This document shows, piece by piece, positions 48,245-60,819 of a stretch of DNA of 64,000 nucleotides (position 1 is the stretch's first letter; each line of letters begins with the position of its first letter). The translations under genes and the position numbers were made by a program. This DNA is from Theobroma cacao (lineage: Eukaryota; Streptophyta; Magnoliopsida; Malvales; Malvaceae): the NCBI RefSeq assembly GCF_000208745.1, contig NC_030857.1, forward strand, positions 15,346,687-15,410,686, given 5' to 3'. The notes under the pieces are model-generated. The model had not been told where the DNA came from and searched no databases. It saw only the letters and a list, made by a program, of their open reading frames with translations.

Positions 48245-49118
48245 CTCAAGGGCGGAGGAAAGAAAGATCAACCGGAGACACCACAAGGTTTCGAAGAAGA
48301 AGTCGACTTGCAAGGTTTTCCTTCTTAGGTCGATTGCTCTCTTCTCTCTTTTCTCTTCTTTTCTTATTTTTAAGGGTGAATCCAGGTTGATACAAGTGGT
48401 GTCATATGACAGATGAATGATTTGATACTTCATTGAGAAGGAAAAATCCAAGTTGATAACGTTGTACATGTACTTATGGACATTAGTGCAGCCATCACTC
48501 TCCATGTTCGTACGAACATGACAGGTTAGCAAGCTTTACTTAATGGGATAATTAATTATTGTCCCTCAATTAAATTCTAATCACTACTAGCCATGCAAAT
48601 GACAAAAGTCTAAATAATACATTAAATTCAATTGGTTGTAGGGTCAAGTGTTTCTCACTATATTTTTTGTGGTTAGAATGTTCTATTGAACTAATGTGGG
48701 ACATTAGTTATAATTTATACTTTATTATGATTTTAACGAATAGGTTGTAGTGCCTATTTCGATATTTCGTTAAATTTTTTTTTTGAAGATACACGAACAT
48801 TCAAACTAAAACCAATTTGTTATAGGTAGAGTAGCTCATAGTATATTTATATGCTTAAGATGCCTAAACTTAAATGATGTAGAATTTAGTATCACCACTT
48901 TAATACATGAATCTCATTTTATTTGTTCTTATTTGGATTTCACAAAAATTTGAAAAAAAAATGATTTTAATGTATTTAATATTACAATTTTAAATTTTTT
49001 TAATAAATGTGATGTTTTATGATATTTAATGCCGAAAAGTATAAAAAAATTTTAAAATACAGAAAAGCCAAAGGTATTAAGTATTGAAAAAAGAGAACAT
49101 AGTTTCTTCACATCCAAA

Positions 49119-49162
<44 letters not shown>

Positions 49163-49531
49163 AGAGATTTATGGAGTATAAAGAAAAATGTATACATAAA
49201 ATAATGTATACAAAAAAAAAAAAACCTACCCTTCAAAAGGTAGTGTTGCAGCAGGACACGACAAAGGAAACAGACTTAATTCCTCCTTAGTGCCACTGTG
49301 TATGCAAACAGTCAGCTCTTTTACAAACAGTCAGACTTAATTGTGTTGATTTTAGGCCGATTATGTTGTAGTGGGTTTTCCCTCTTAGGCCGATTGCTCT
49401 CCTCTCTTTTCTGTGCTTTTCTTACTTTTAAGGTGAATCCAAGTTGATACAAGTGGTGTCCTATGATACCACTTAAGGGTCAAAAATCCTGCCTTTAAAA
49501 AAAATAAAAGTGTCAAAAATCCTTACTAACT
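48245..49531. other. Spacer, duplicate of 45225-46740 and 38400-38715
   Basis: 48250-48600 matches 45227-45600. A pair of ~120-bp direct repeats lies at about 48630-48935. Between them, AAATTTTTT (48772-48780) occurs once, without the Mutator-like insert. An (AT)n tract is at 49122-49157. 49230-49520 matches 38445-38715. Confidence 0.65.
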
Positions 49532-51262
49532 AGTAACGTGGTCACCAACACAAAAACATAATAGATAACACAAGCTTCTATTTACAGCTTCTGTTAGGCA
49601 TTAGTTTGTGGGTGAAATGGTGAAGAAAACTTCACTTATATATTCAACATTTTCCACAAGGATCGCCACAATTGTTTTGTCTCTTGTAAAGATGTGTTAG
49701 GCACACAAAGATGAGTGCTCTTGAAGATATAAATATCATGCAGGGAAAAATTAGGTTAACCTGTATGTTTTCCAACTGAAATGATCAGCATATATTATGC
49801 CAAAGTCCATGCAAGATGGATAATCCCTCTTCAGCAACTAAAAGCCCACAACTTCGATAGCCATAGAAGTGAAAATTAGCATAACTCGACTAAGTGCATC
49901 AGCTGCCTTATTTTCAGTTCCAGCCCTATGTTCAAGAACAAAGGAATATTTTTATAAGAATGCAACCCAAGTTGCATGGCAATGATTCAACTTCTTCTAG
50001 GAGTTGATGTACTCAGGAGCCTCATGGTCAGAATACAAAACAAATTCCCTTGGAATCAAATAACAACGCCAGTGGCGAAGTGCTTGAATCAGAGCATGTT
50101 GTTTATCCAAGCCACCTTGTATGGTTGAGAGTGAGGTTGGGTTGAAAGTATGAGGTGGTCTACTGTGGACTCTGAAACAAAATTCATGCAACTTCCACCA
50201 TCAATGATGAGCTTTTTAGCTAAATCATCGCAACAGACTAAGGTTTGAAATATTGAAGTCCTTCACCAAACTTCTTTTTCCACTTTAGGAGCTCTAAGAA
50301 TACGTCGAACAAGGGACAAGAGAGAGGTATCCACATTGCAATCATATTCAAGATCATCCGCCACATAAGTTCCATTATCAAATGAATTTTCTTCCACAAC
50401 ACGTTCTTCAATTGTTTCTTCCTTCTCTTGATCTATTCCAATGTGTAAGTTATGCTTTCTTGGACATCGGTATAATTTTATGGCCAACTTCCCCACATTT
50501 AAATCCAGTAATACTCCTACTACCCTTACTTGAATTTTCGAAACATCATAGGAAGAAGAAGGTTTTGACCTGTTGGACAGGTTATAGGACTGAAAAGGGG
50601 CTGATTTGTTGGTGTGTGTTGCATCAGAAAATCATTTTGTTGTCGTTTCCCCAACTTGAGCTGAGACTTTCTTGGTAATTGGATAACTTAAGTACCTCTG
50701 CATCAAGTTCTGCTTGAAATGCACTGTTGACATTGTAGATAGGCTGTTGAAGCAATTGTCTCTTGATTTCATCTGCCAGACCAGCTTTTTGAGCTGCTGT
50801 TTGGTCAACATCTTCCTCAAATTCACTCCTAATCATTAGTTCATCAAATTTTTGCATGTACTCACCCACTGACATGCAGTGTTGCTTCAAAGTAAGAGCT
50901 TTATCATGCATCTTGTCAAGATATTTAGGCAGCGTGTACTTTTCTTTTAGTTTAGCTTTCATCTCATCCTATGCATTGAATTGGGTCCCATCTGGCTATG
51001 TTTCTTTCAACACAATGCACCATATCTTTGCAACCCTACAAGCTTCATTTTTGCAAATCGAATTCTTGGAGGTTCCGACATGTCATATTAATTGAAATAC
51101 TCCTCAATAGAGGAAATCCATTTCACAAATACCGTAGGATCAACTTTGCCCTCAAAATTTGGAACTTCAATCTTAATTTTCTTGGTTATATCCCCACTTG
51201 TATCTTGTCGTTCTTGCCTTCTTTCAATCACTTGTTGACCTAGGGCAACTCCATTTTTTATT
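49532..51262 (-). mobile_element. Second copy of the gypsy remnant
   Basis: It matches 19312-21420 with an internal deletion: sequence jumps at about 49668 from the counterpart of 19440 to that of 19828. On the minus strand, gag (50962-50624), the pre-protease region (50496-50263), protease IIDGGSC (about 50235-50190) and RNase H (50191-49997) are recognisable with the same missing reverse transcriptase. The deletion therefore predates the duplication. Confidence 0.85.
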
Positions 51263-51966
51263 TATGAATAAATATTGTATTTTATTTATACGTTGAAAAT
51301 ATAAAAATTGAAAAATATGAGAAGGCTCGTGAGCCACTTGAGTCAAGCATTACAAAGCTTGAATAGCTCATGAGTAGCTTGACTCATTTACATTTGTACT
51401 CATTTGTGCATGTAATTATAAGTGGAGCTGTGATTGTAAATTTCTGAAGTTTTAACATCTTCAAACATTATGGTGGTTGTATCCATATATTGATATTCAT
51501 CATAATAATCCAACTATTCACATTTGCTTCCCTGCCTTTTCTTTTTTCTTTTTGGGTCATGGAGGTTTTTGGTTGGATATATTGGAGGATGAGGTTTGAG
51601 GAAACCTTTTTGTTCTTTGTTTTTTGAGACATTTTGTTCATCCAGGTTAGGAACAGGTTTACCCTTTTTGTGGTTAAAATCTTAGCCCCATTTTTTTTTT
51701 AGCATAAAGTTTTCCCTCTGTATATGGGTTCTTATATACATGGCTGCTAGGGTGGTCGTTCTGCTTGCTCTTTGCTTGTGCCCTTTTATTTTTGAATCAT
51801 TCCTTTTTCATTTAATTGTTGCATTTGAGATGCAGTGAATATAGTGATTAATGTGATTTTAACAAAATAATACTATATGCTCTCGTGTTGGAATATATAT
51901 AAATTAAAAAAAAATTGGTAGGGTACAATTTAACAAAATTGTTCTTTTGTTGACTTATATTTGCAG
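51263..51966. other. Copy of the 3' part of the ATI-like intron
   Basis: It corresponds to 21425-22217, with a ~65-base deletion near 51358, and ends in TTTGCAG. Confidence 0.7.
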
Positions 51967-52097
51967 AAGGTGTCTCAGTTCATGACTCGTGCTGCTCGTC
52001 TCAACGAAGCATTCTCAGTTGTAAGACGTGTCCCATTATACGGCCTGCACTATCCACTGCTGGGGTGAATCCATGGCCGGTGATGAGTTTGAGATAA
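51967..52097 (+). pseudogene. Second detached copy of exon 2 of the ATI-like gene, frameshifted
   Basis: It is 131 bases against 132 in the intact exon. One C is missing at about 52031-52034 (GTGTCCCATTA against GTGTCCCCATTA), which shifts the frame before the conserved end. The acceptor is kept. There is no exon 1 on this block. Confidence 0.9.
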
Positions 52098-54175
52098 AAG
52101 GTAACACTGTGAAAAAAAAAAAAGAAAAGACCAAGGAAACTGGTGTCCACAAGGTAAGCTATAATATTATTATGTTTGCTTTTGCTGTGTTGTTGTAAGG
52201 ATGATTGTTTTCAGTTTACACTTTTCTTTATGCATGGGTTCTGAAATCTGTTCAGTATGTAAATTTCAGACTGTAATTCGTTTCAGCACCCTTTATATAT
52301 TAAGGCCTTAAGCCAATATCAGAAATGCAAAATCTTGCCATATGCAGTTCACAAGCTTGGTTTAGTTGGATAGTCCACTCCCTCCCCCCTCTTCCTTTTT
52401 ATCATTTTGTCTTTTACATTGATGATGCCTAATGTGCCTACGAGCTGCAATGGTATGAAAGAAAGGTCGTATAAAGTCAACGATTTGCAGCTCTGAAAGA
52501 AAGAACACATAACTTGAATCCGAACGAACTCGAAATGAGGTAAATTTTAATTTGACGTAACTTGAAAGTAAGTGATTCGATATTTGACTTAATTCAACTT
52601 AAAATAATTCAAAACTTGAAATGATTCGATATTTGTGGTGATTTGAGTTTGAATTGATTTAATATAAAATGATCCGCGAGATCACATAATACGAATTGAA
52701 TTGAAATCAAAATGATATGAATTCTAAATGATCTAGACATGTCCATATATTTAAAACTTTTTATAAATAAAATTAAATATTTAATGTTTATTTTCAAGTA
52801 GAAAAATCTCCAAGAAGAAAAATATACGTTTGAAAATAACTCAAAGAAACATTTAAAGATACTAAAAAATTAAAAGCTTTATTAAATGTTTAAATGTTTA
52901 TTAATAAACATTTAAACATTTAAAGAAATGCACGATTCTACATGGACATTACTGAATGCTTTAGTTTGTTTTTTCGGATAAAAGAAAAATCTACTGAATC
53001 CATGGGTCCTACACAGTTTTGGCTAATATATTCAACAGAGTCTAAGTTTAGTTTCTCATCATATGTAAAAATAAATTATTTGTATAATTGGTCAAAGAGG
53101 ATATATAAAAAAAAACTAACATAAAATTTTATATTGTAATTATACTTAAAACACCATAGACAGAATTTGTAGCAAAGAAAATGAACAGTGATATAGTATA
53201 ACCTATCGTAAACATATAACGTGCGCATAAAAAATATATATAAATAAGTATGAAATGTACACGGATAAAAGTTAAAAAATAATTTTTAAATGAAGTTAAG
53301 TTAAAGGATTAAAAACTTGATGAGTGCATATCAAAATGTGCATGAGCGTACATAAAATAGTAGTTAGCAATTAAATTGTGTATATAAAAGATCATAATCA
53401 TAGCAAGGATCATATGAAATTCAATATTAAAACTAAAATAACTTGGGACAAAAATTATGTTGAACAATTGCATCCACTTAATATGTTGGACCCATATTTG
53501 TCTTGCCCCAGCTAAGGAAAAAGAAAGTACGGATTCCTCTAATAAAATGAAAATGCAAGGCAAAAAACAGTGAGAACCTAGCGGCTAAAAACAAAGAAAA
53601 AATAAAAAGGTTGAGAAACCAAAGAGGAGGAAGGTTCTGAATATTGAAGAGAAAAGACCGAAAAGGCCTTAAAAAAATGAAGCAAAACTCATAACAACTC
53701 TCACTCAGCACCACGTGTCAACCAATCTTGGACGAGATTTTTTTAGGATTGGTTCAAAATAATTTGATATTAATCAATTTAATATTTTATTTTTAAAATA
53801 TCTAAAAATTTTAAAATATTTTAATGACAAAAAACTTAAATAGACTCAAATTAAAAGAACTGAGTTTTAGTTTTTAGGAGTCAATTGAGTTCGACTTGAT
53901 TAGTCCCGACCATCGTCGTCCTCTAATTACAACCTAGTACAATGAATTTATTTTATATCAATTAATGGTTTCTCTTCAATTTAGTTATGAGATGTTGACA
54001 AGGCAGACTGAAATAATTGCAAAACTTGATTTCAACCACAAATGTGAGTATGGTGGTTGCTAGTCCATTTCTTTGTTTCGTCTCTGGTTGAGGCATGCTT
54101 CTCGTTTCTAATGAGATAGTCCAATATCATCAGCTAAATTCAGCCATCTAGCCTCCCTTCCTCTCGTTGTCAATC
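52098..54175. other. Duplicated flank leading to WSD copy 5
   Basis: It matches 30025-32638 almost throughout. Near 52880-52925 'aatgtttaaatgtttattaataaacatttaaacatt' makes a small inverted repeat not seen in the other copies. No gene is seen. Confidence 0.6.
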
Positions 54176-54387
54176 CTTCCCATGTGGGATTGCCATATTC
54201 TCAACCTCAAAACCTCTGATGATGAATCCGTACTTGTTCTTGGAGTTCGTCACTCCCTGGGCAATGGCATATCTCTCATGTCACTGCTAATCTCTTGCTC
54301 TCGTAAACTATCTGACTCTTTCGTATTACCAACTTTTCCAGCAATGAAGAAAAAATTAATGACTACTACTACTACTACTTGGCTTTG
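54176..54387 (+). pseudogene. WSD copy 5, exon 2 fragment
   Basis: Only the middle of exon 2 remains (CCCATGTGGGATTGCCATAT to the Thr-rich TACTACTAC run). HHSLGDG has become RHSLGNG. Upstream promoter-like DNA is fused directly to it, and downstream it joins 'acacattgtcatgggcaacataagc' at the same point as copy 2. The two fragments therefore descend from one deleted ancestor. Confidence 0.9.
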
Positions 54388-55652
54388 TTTACACATTGTC
54401 ATGGGCAACATAAGCATAGCTTATAGAGGCACCTCTAAGCATAAAATGAAGAATTATGACAGACCAATTTGTTTTCTTTTCTAAATTGCCTGCGCTAGCT
54501 ATTTGTTCATTCATTAAATACATGGCAGATGAATGGTTTGATACGAAAAAGCTTTAATAACTGTTGTTCATAGACTGATGGACTTCATCAGTTAAGCATG
54601 TGCAGTCGTCTATACTCTCTATGTTTATATGAACGTTAAAGGTTACAAAGCTTTATTTAAGGGGACAACATTGTCCCTCACCTAAATTTTAATCACTAGT
54701 CACCATGCAAATGACAAAAATGTAAAGAATGCATTAATGCTTGTCTCTCGGTTCATTTCTGAAAATGATAATACAAAAAACTACCTTTCAAAGGGCAGTG
54801 TTGCAGTAGGACATGGCAAAGGAAACAGACTTAATTCCTCCTTAATGCCATTGTGTATACAAACAGTTAGACTTAATTGTGTTGATTTTAGGATGAGTAT
54901 TCAAATTAAATTCAAATGGTTATAGGCTATAGTGTTCCTCACTGTATTTTTGTATTTGGAATGTCCCATTTCCTTGAAGCATATCTGTTTCTTTTCTTTT
55001 GCTTCTAACTAGATTTGTCCATGAGCTATTGGACATGGTGTAAGTACAAAAATTTTTGTGCATTGGTATATATCTAAAGAAAGGAATAAAAAAGAAGTAA
55101 AGACTAATGAGTCACTAAGCTGATTTGATTATAAAGTGAATAATGGAAGAATACTAACCAATGTAAGAAGCTGTGTGCTTCCCAAGGTGAAGCTATGAAA
55201 TGTAAAATTTTATTGATAACCCAAAAGAGAAGAAGATTTTGAGTGTTGATTGCAGGTATCATCATTGCAATCAAAAGAGGAAAAAAATATTGTTCTCATC
55301 TCTCACCATTGGCTATGGAGTATTATTTCGACAATAAATGCCGCCACGACAGATACATCATGCACCACCTTATTCATATGGGTTTGACTTGATTCGTCTC
55401 TATCATGCCTAGTACAATAAATTTATTTTATTTCAATAAACGGATACTCCTTGAGTTATGAAGACAATTGAAAGAATTGCAAAATTGATTTCAGCCACAA
55501 ATGTGAGTATGGTGATTGCTACTCCACTTCTTTCGTTTCTCTCTTTCTCTCTCTCTTTCGTTGAGGCATGCTTCACATTTCTAATGAGATTATCGATTAT
55601 CAGGTGAATTCACCCATCTAGCCACCTTTCCTTTCATTGTCAATCACTTTTT
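54388..55652. other. Spacer and distal promoter of the intact WSD gene
   Basis: 54390-54850 matches 38040-38560. 54900-54975 is a partial ~120-bp repeat. From about 55340 the sequence matches the upstream region of copy 3. A CT-rich tract lies at 55530-55560. No open frame of note was found. Confidence 0.55.
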
Positions 55653-55679
55653 TATAGGCTATAATTAAGCCTATAAATA
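55653..55679 (+). promoter_or_regulatory. TATA box of the intact WSD gene inside a short hairpin
   Basis: TATAAATA at 55672-55679 lies 86 bases before the ATG at 55765, a normal distance for a leader of about 55 bases. TATAGGCT (55653-55660) and AGCCTATA (55668-55675) are perfect inverted repeats with loop ATAATTA, overlapping the TATA box. Confidence 0.75.
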
Positions 55680-55764
55680 GATACCGATCCAAAGCAAAGT
55701 AACAACATAGAGAGAATCAAGTTTAGTTTTCCATTGTCAATTAGCTTAAAAAGTTGAAGAAAAT

Positions 55765-58535
55765 ATGGATATTATCGATCTCAGATCAGGAAGCCATCTT
55801 GGTCTTAAGCAAATCAAAGTAACAAGAGAAATGGAGGAGGGACGTAGTGTGAGTGGTGAAGACAATGAGCCCTTGAGTCCCATGGCTCGTATGTTTCATG
55901 AGCCTGATTCTAACGTATATATCATTACCATTGTGGGGTTTAAGAACCCCATCGAACCAAATAGTTTCAAAGCAAACTTGGTGCATACTTTGCTTAAGCA
56001 TCCTCGTTTCTCTAGCGTGCAGGTGAGAGAATAAATGATACATTACATGTCATGCCCATGATTTTTCCAAAGTTAACTTATTCTAACATGAGCAATACTT
56101 ACAGGTTGCAGATGAGAATAATGGAGGGGAGCTGAAATGGGTTCAAACAGAGGTAGAGTTAGAGAAGCATGTGATAGTCCCCAAGGTGGATGAGGAGATG
56201 GCCTCCCAAGGAGCAGCAGATAAATTTATTGAAGATTACATCTCCAACATGAGCAAAACCAAGATCAGCATGTCCATTCCCATGTGGGATTGCCGTATTC
56301 TCAACCTTAAAACCTCTGATGCTGAATCCGTACTCGTTCTTCGAGTCCATCACTCCCTGGGGGATGGCACATCTCTCATGTCACTGCTAATCTCTTGCTC
56401 TCGTAAACTATTTGACCCTCTCGCATTGCCAACTTTTCCAGCAATGAAGAAGAAACCAATAGCTACTACTACCTGGCTTTGCTTTTGGATCAAACTTTGG
56501 TCCTTCTTCCTGTTGATTTGGAACACATTGGTTGATATGCTCATGTGTGTCGCAACATTGTATTTCTACAAGGATACACCAACACCCCTCAAACCTCCTT
56601 CAAGAAGTGTTGCTTGTACTCCTAAGAGAATTGTGCGTCGAACTTTCTCTTTGGATGATGTCAAATTAGTGAAGAATGCAACTAACACGGTTAGTGATCA
56701 ACTATTTTTTTTTCTCTTTTTTTCTCACTAATATATGAAAACAACATTTGATATAAATGTAATTGAAGTGTTTGTTCTTAGTTAATTTGGCTAATTAGGG
56801 TTTACCTGAAATGTTTTGCCATTGGACCATTTGTAGACCGTCAACGATGTCGTCCTAGCAATCACTCAAGCAGGCTTATCTCGATATCTCAACCGTAAAT
56901 ATGGTAAGTTTGCGAGATAACATGAAATGGAATAAAAATCCTCTACTCCCATTTGTACTGAAAACTCTAACCTTGAAAGCTTAAACAGGAAACCCTAAAT
57001 TCTAAACTGTAATATGAAAATTTTAAAAAACATGTGATGCAAAATTATAAAAGGGGCACCAATTGATGACAGAGAATTTCTATTCCATGAAATAAAACTC
57101 TTTTGTTTTGAACAAAAAATTACAGTTTGAGATCAATTATTTGCATAAAAATTTGAAGAGTGATATCCATAAGTGCATTTATATTTATATTGATATATAT
57201 ATATATTGTTATAAGAAAAAATAAATTAGATTAATTGGAAACAAATATTGAATTTCACAATTATTATACAAAATGGAATATGGTTTTGTCCGACTACTTA
57301 CAAATAGTATCTATGAATATTTCTTCCGTTTCATATATATTGTCACGTGTTGACTTTTTTTTTGTTATGAAATTTAAATGTATATATATTTATTTAAAAT
57401 TAATTTGATAAAATATTTAAATTATTTTGTTTAAAATTTAAAAAAATTAATTAAAAAAAATTCAAAACAACACAATAAATATTAAACAAAGAGATTAAAT
57501 AATAATAATAATTTTTCCTTAAGATAATGATATTGCCGAACACTTTGATATTTTTTTATTAATAATTTTTCACAAATAATTTTCACAAAAAAATTAGCAT
57601 ATGAAAATTTTTCATGGATCCTTGTGCAAACTTCCAAAGAAACATACTAGTAGCTAGTTGGTTTGAAAGCCCTATAACATGGTATATTAATGGCAGGTAA
57701 AGCTAAGAGACATGAAGCTGGTAAAGAATGGGAAGACAATCTTCCCAACAATATTCGTCTAAGAGCCACTCTCTTTATCAACTTGAGATCATCTCCTGGG
57801 ATTTATGTGAGTAGTTTCCTTGCAGGATCAAAGGGAAATCATGGCTTTTGCATGTACTTTAATTATCTCATTCCCTCTATGTAAAATGAATTTACAGGCA
57901 TTGGGTGAGATGCTGAAGAAGAATAGTAAGGCTGAGTGGGGCAACAAGATTGGCTATGTTCTCTTCCCTTTCACGATCGCATTGAAAGATAATCCTTTAG
58001 ATTACATTCGTAATGTCAAGGAGGCCATGGATAGAAAAAAAGCTTCTCTGGAAGCCAAGTTCAGACTGTTATTGGCTACGGTTTTTGTGAGGTTTTATCG
58101 TACTAGAGTACGAATCATGACCCACCAATGCTTTTTCCCATTTACATATATATGTTTGCCTCTGATTGCTAATTCTGAATCCATGGACAGTTGGCTAAAT
58201 TTCCCTCAACAACTATGTGGTTCTCGAACGTGGCGGGACCTCAAGACGAGATCACCATTTTTGGCAATCAAGTCACCTACATTGCTCCTTCTTTGTATGG
58301 CCAACCAGTGGTATAAGTTCACCTTTCTTGAAAGGTCTATGTTTCTAATTTGTGTTGATGAGCTTGGGTTGACAATTGAACTTTGCAGGCACTCACAATT
58401 CATGTGGTTAGCTATGCCAAGAAGATGAGTATGGTGTTATCAGTTGATGACAACATTATTCCTGACCCCTACCAGTTGTGTGATGACCTTGAAGAATCCC
58501 TCAAACTCATCAAGAAATCTGTTATTTCCCAGTAA
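55765..58535 (+). CDS. WSD1: WSD-type wax ester synthase/diacylglycerol acyltransferase, the only intact copy
   Basis: Seven exons (55765-56022, 56105-56689, 56837-56903, 57697-57806, 57898-58107, 58191-58310, 58389-58535) with GT-AG junctions give 498 aa, close to Arabidopsis WSD1. PLSPMARMF is at about 37-45. The acyltransferase motif HHSLGDG is at 168-174; the second His is the catalytic base in this family. A long hydrophobic stretch spans about 210-241, as in ER-bound plant WSDs. Exons 4-7 form the DUF1298 C-terminal domain, with NVAGP at 423-427. These enzymes join a fatty alcohol (or diacylglycerol) to acyl-CoA, making wax esters (or triacylglycerol), mostly for cuticular wax. It is the last of five related copies and has a TATA box 86 bases upstream. 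Substrate choice and the WSD1 label as orthologue rather than paralogue are not settled. Confidence 0.94.
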
Positions 58536-58679
58536 TTAAGAATAATGAAGGGCCACTTTTAGCTAGTACTGGCCATAAGTTAGGATGTGATGTTATGTAC
58601 ATGAACTGTAGCCAGTTCAGTTTGTTTTAGTTCTAAGTATTAAGAACTTGAGTGGTAATGCTTTGTTTAATACCATGAA

Positions 58680-58685
58680 AATAAA
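58680..58685 (+). terminator. Polyadenylation-type AATAAA of the intact WSD gene
   Basis: AATAAA lies 145 bases after the stop. It is conserved after copy 1 (27703), copy 2 (33856) and copy 3 (43083). Confidence 0.55.
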
Positions 58686-59222
58686 GAGTGTGCAATTCTT
58701 ATATTTTCCCTCTTCTTCAATTGTAGAATGAATATATATATATATATTTGCCCTCTTTTAATATTTGTTAGGTTAGATATTCTTTCAAAAATTTAAGACG
58801 GCATTAATACATAGACAAATCAATCATAGAATAACGTAGCACATCCTAGTACTAAGCAAGACCTCAATGCAACACTTGACAACAATAATGTAACCATTGA
58901 TAGCAGCAAGCAACACTTTTGCGATAAGAAGACATCTTGAGATATCAGCAGGACAACAACACTATATATCAATATATGTATGTATGTATGTATCATTTGA
59001 ACTTATTAAGATTGATTGAAAATTTTAAAATTTTTATGTTCAAAAATAAATGTTGATTTTTTTTTTGTGTGAGCATCCATATTAAATTTAGTAGGTTATA
59101 GGATGGAGTTCCTCATTATATTTTTGTGTTTATAATGTCTCATTTAATTAATATGGGACTTACCTTATAATTACATTAACAAATAAAGCCAATGCTTGTT
59201 TTGATATTATGTTAAACTTTTT
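58686..59222. other. 3' flank of the intact WSD gene
   Basis: It has a short AT tract (58732-58746), a (GTAT)n tract (about 58977-58992) and the first ~120-bp direct repeat (about 59070-59200). No gene is seen. Confidence 0.6.
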
Positions 59223-59822
59223 AGTAAAATACCCTCACCTCCCTAACTTTTAGTCATAATTAACGTGGGTCCATTAATTTTTACAATAAGTAGTCCACCA
59301 CAAACGCATAAACGACATTAACGGACAAGTGTCAAATGTCAAAATTACCCTTTTTTTCTTTATACCTCTTTTTCACTATTTTTTTTTCAAGCCAACTGGC
59401 GGTCCTCCTCGTCGACCACCCTGTGCTCCCTAAAGGAGTCAAAGTGCGGATTTTGCAACCCCCAGCCCCGTGTTCCCTAGGGGAGATGTGCCCCCCCACC
59501 CTCGATCCTCCTTGTGGGAGTGTAGATCCCGCGCTCCCCAAGGGAGTTGGATCTGGAGCTCCCTTATAATTTATAGTTTAAAATAAAAAATTATAGTTTA
59601 TATAGTGTGATAATTTTTAAAATTAATGAAGAGTAAAATTATCTTTTCATTGTTACCACGTCATCAATCTAATTAAAATATTAACGGTGGATTAACGGCT
59701 AGACTTATGTGTCCAGTGGATAATATTTTTTTGGGCTGCTATGTATTTTGAAAATTAATGGACCTGAATGAAATTATGACTTAGAGTTAAGAAGGTGAGG
59801 GTATTTTACTTTAAATTTGTTG
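59223..59822. mobile_element. Mutator-like non-autonomous element, copy 4
   Basis: The left end is AGTAAAATACCCTCACC; the right end complement is AAAGTAAAATACCCTCACC. It is followed by AAATTTGTT, one change from the 9-base duplication. The GC-rich core at about 59390-59565 contains repeated 'gctcccyaa.ggag' units. Short open frames in the core on both strands are compositional. Confidence 0.75.
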
Positions 59823-60819
59823 AAGGTGAACATCCACCTTAAAATCAATTTGTTATAGGTAGAGTGGCTCTTAGTATATTTATGTGCTCAAGATGCCTAA
59901 ACTTAATTGATGTAGAATTTATTTTATCATCATTTTAATACATCAATCTCATATTTTTTGTCCTTATTTAGCTTTCACGAAAATTTAAAAAATTTAGTTT
60001 TAATATATTTAGTATTACAATTTTAATTTTTTTATAAAAGTGACATTTTATGCTTTTATTTTTTATTTTTTATTTTTTTGAAATGTATGCAATTTATTTG
60101 CTAATTGCCAAAGCAAATTACTTTGGACTTTTTGATTACAATGGAAATAAAAATAAAGATAAAAGGCAGAAAAAGAAACCCCCCTAGAGCATAAATCCGA
60201 ACTTAGAGATATCCAGATTTCCATAAGGAAAATATGAAACTAACTTAGTCATTTATATTAAACCATCAGACTTTCCTAAATCCATATGCCCAAATTCACG
60301 TGACGTATCCAAGGAGTACATTCCCAGCCACATTTCGCACCATCCATGATGATAGGAATAGCTATCGAACTCTAAATTCCTCATAAGGCTAGCCATCCAG
60401 TTGCGATAATTTGTCTAATTCCAAGACACTCACATATTAATGTTGCCCTGGTTTAGCACAAATTCTTTCATATCACCTTAAATTAGATGTTGAATAAATC
60501 AATATCCAAGTTAAAACTTGTTAGATTCATAGTCAATTGGTATTTTTCATGCACATGGAATCACTTACATGACTTTTCTATTATGATTAAATTGGTTAAG
60601 TGGAAAACTTTTTAGACCAAGATGTCATTTTTGTCAATCACATTAAAAAAATCTTGTCAATTATTACGATTGTAAAAAAAAATACCGACTGTCCATAAGC
60701 TTAATTACCATTGAGATCACGTGTCTTAAGTTACATCATTTCATCTACAAAAAGACATAATGCTAGCTAGGTAAGGGTCTCAATTTTCTCTCTTGTCTTC
60801 AAGGAAGTCGAGAACTCAA
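59823..60819. other. Distal flank of the WSD copy 4 cassette
   Basis: It matches 44229-45230 and, more distantly, 35012-35970. It holds the second ~120-bp direct repeat (about 59830-59965). It ends GAGAACTCAA, where the large element is inserted. No gene is seen. Confidence 0.65.

Noticed and set aside
59332..59569. GC-rich open frames on both strands in the Mutator-like core
   Set aside because: They reflect the GC-rich iterated hairpins; the frames are not kept in the other copies.
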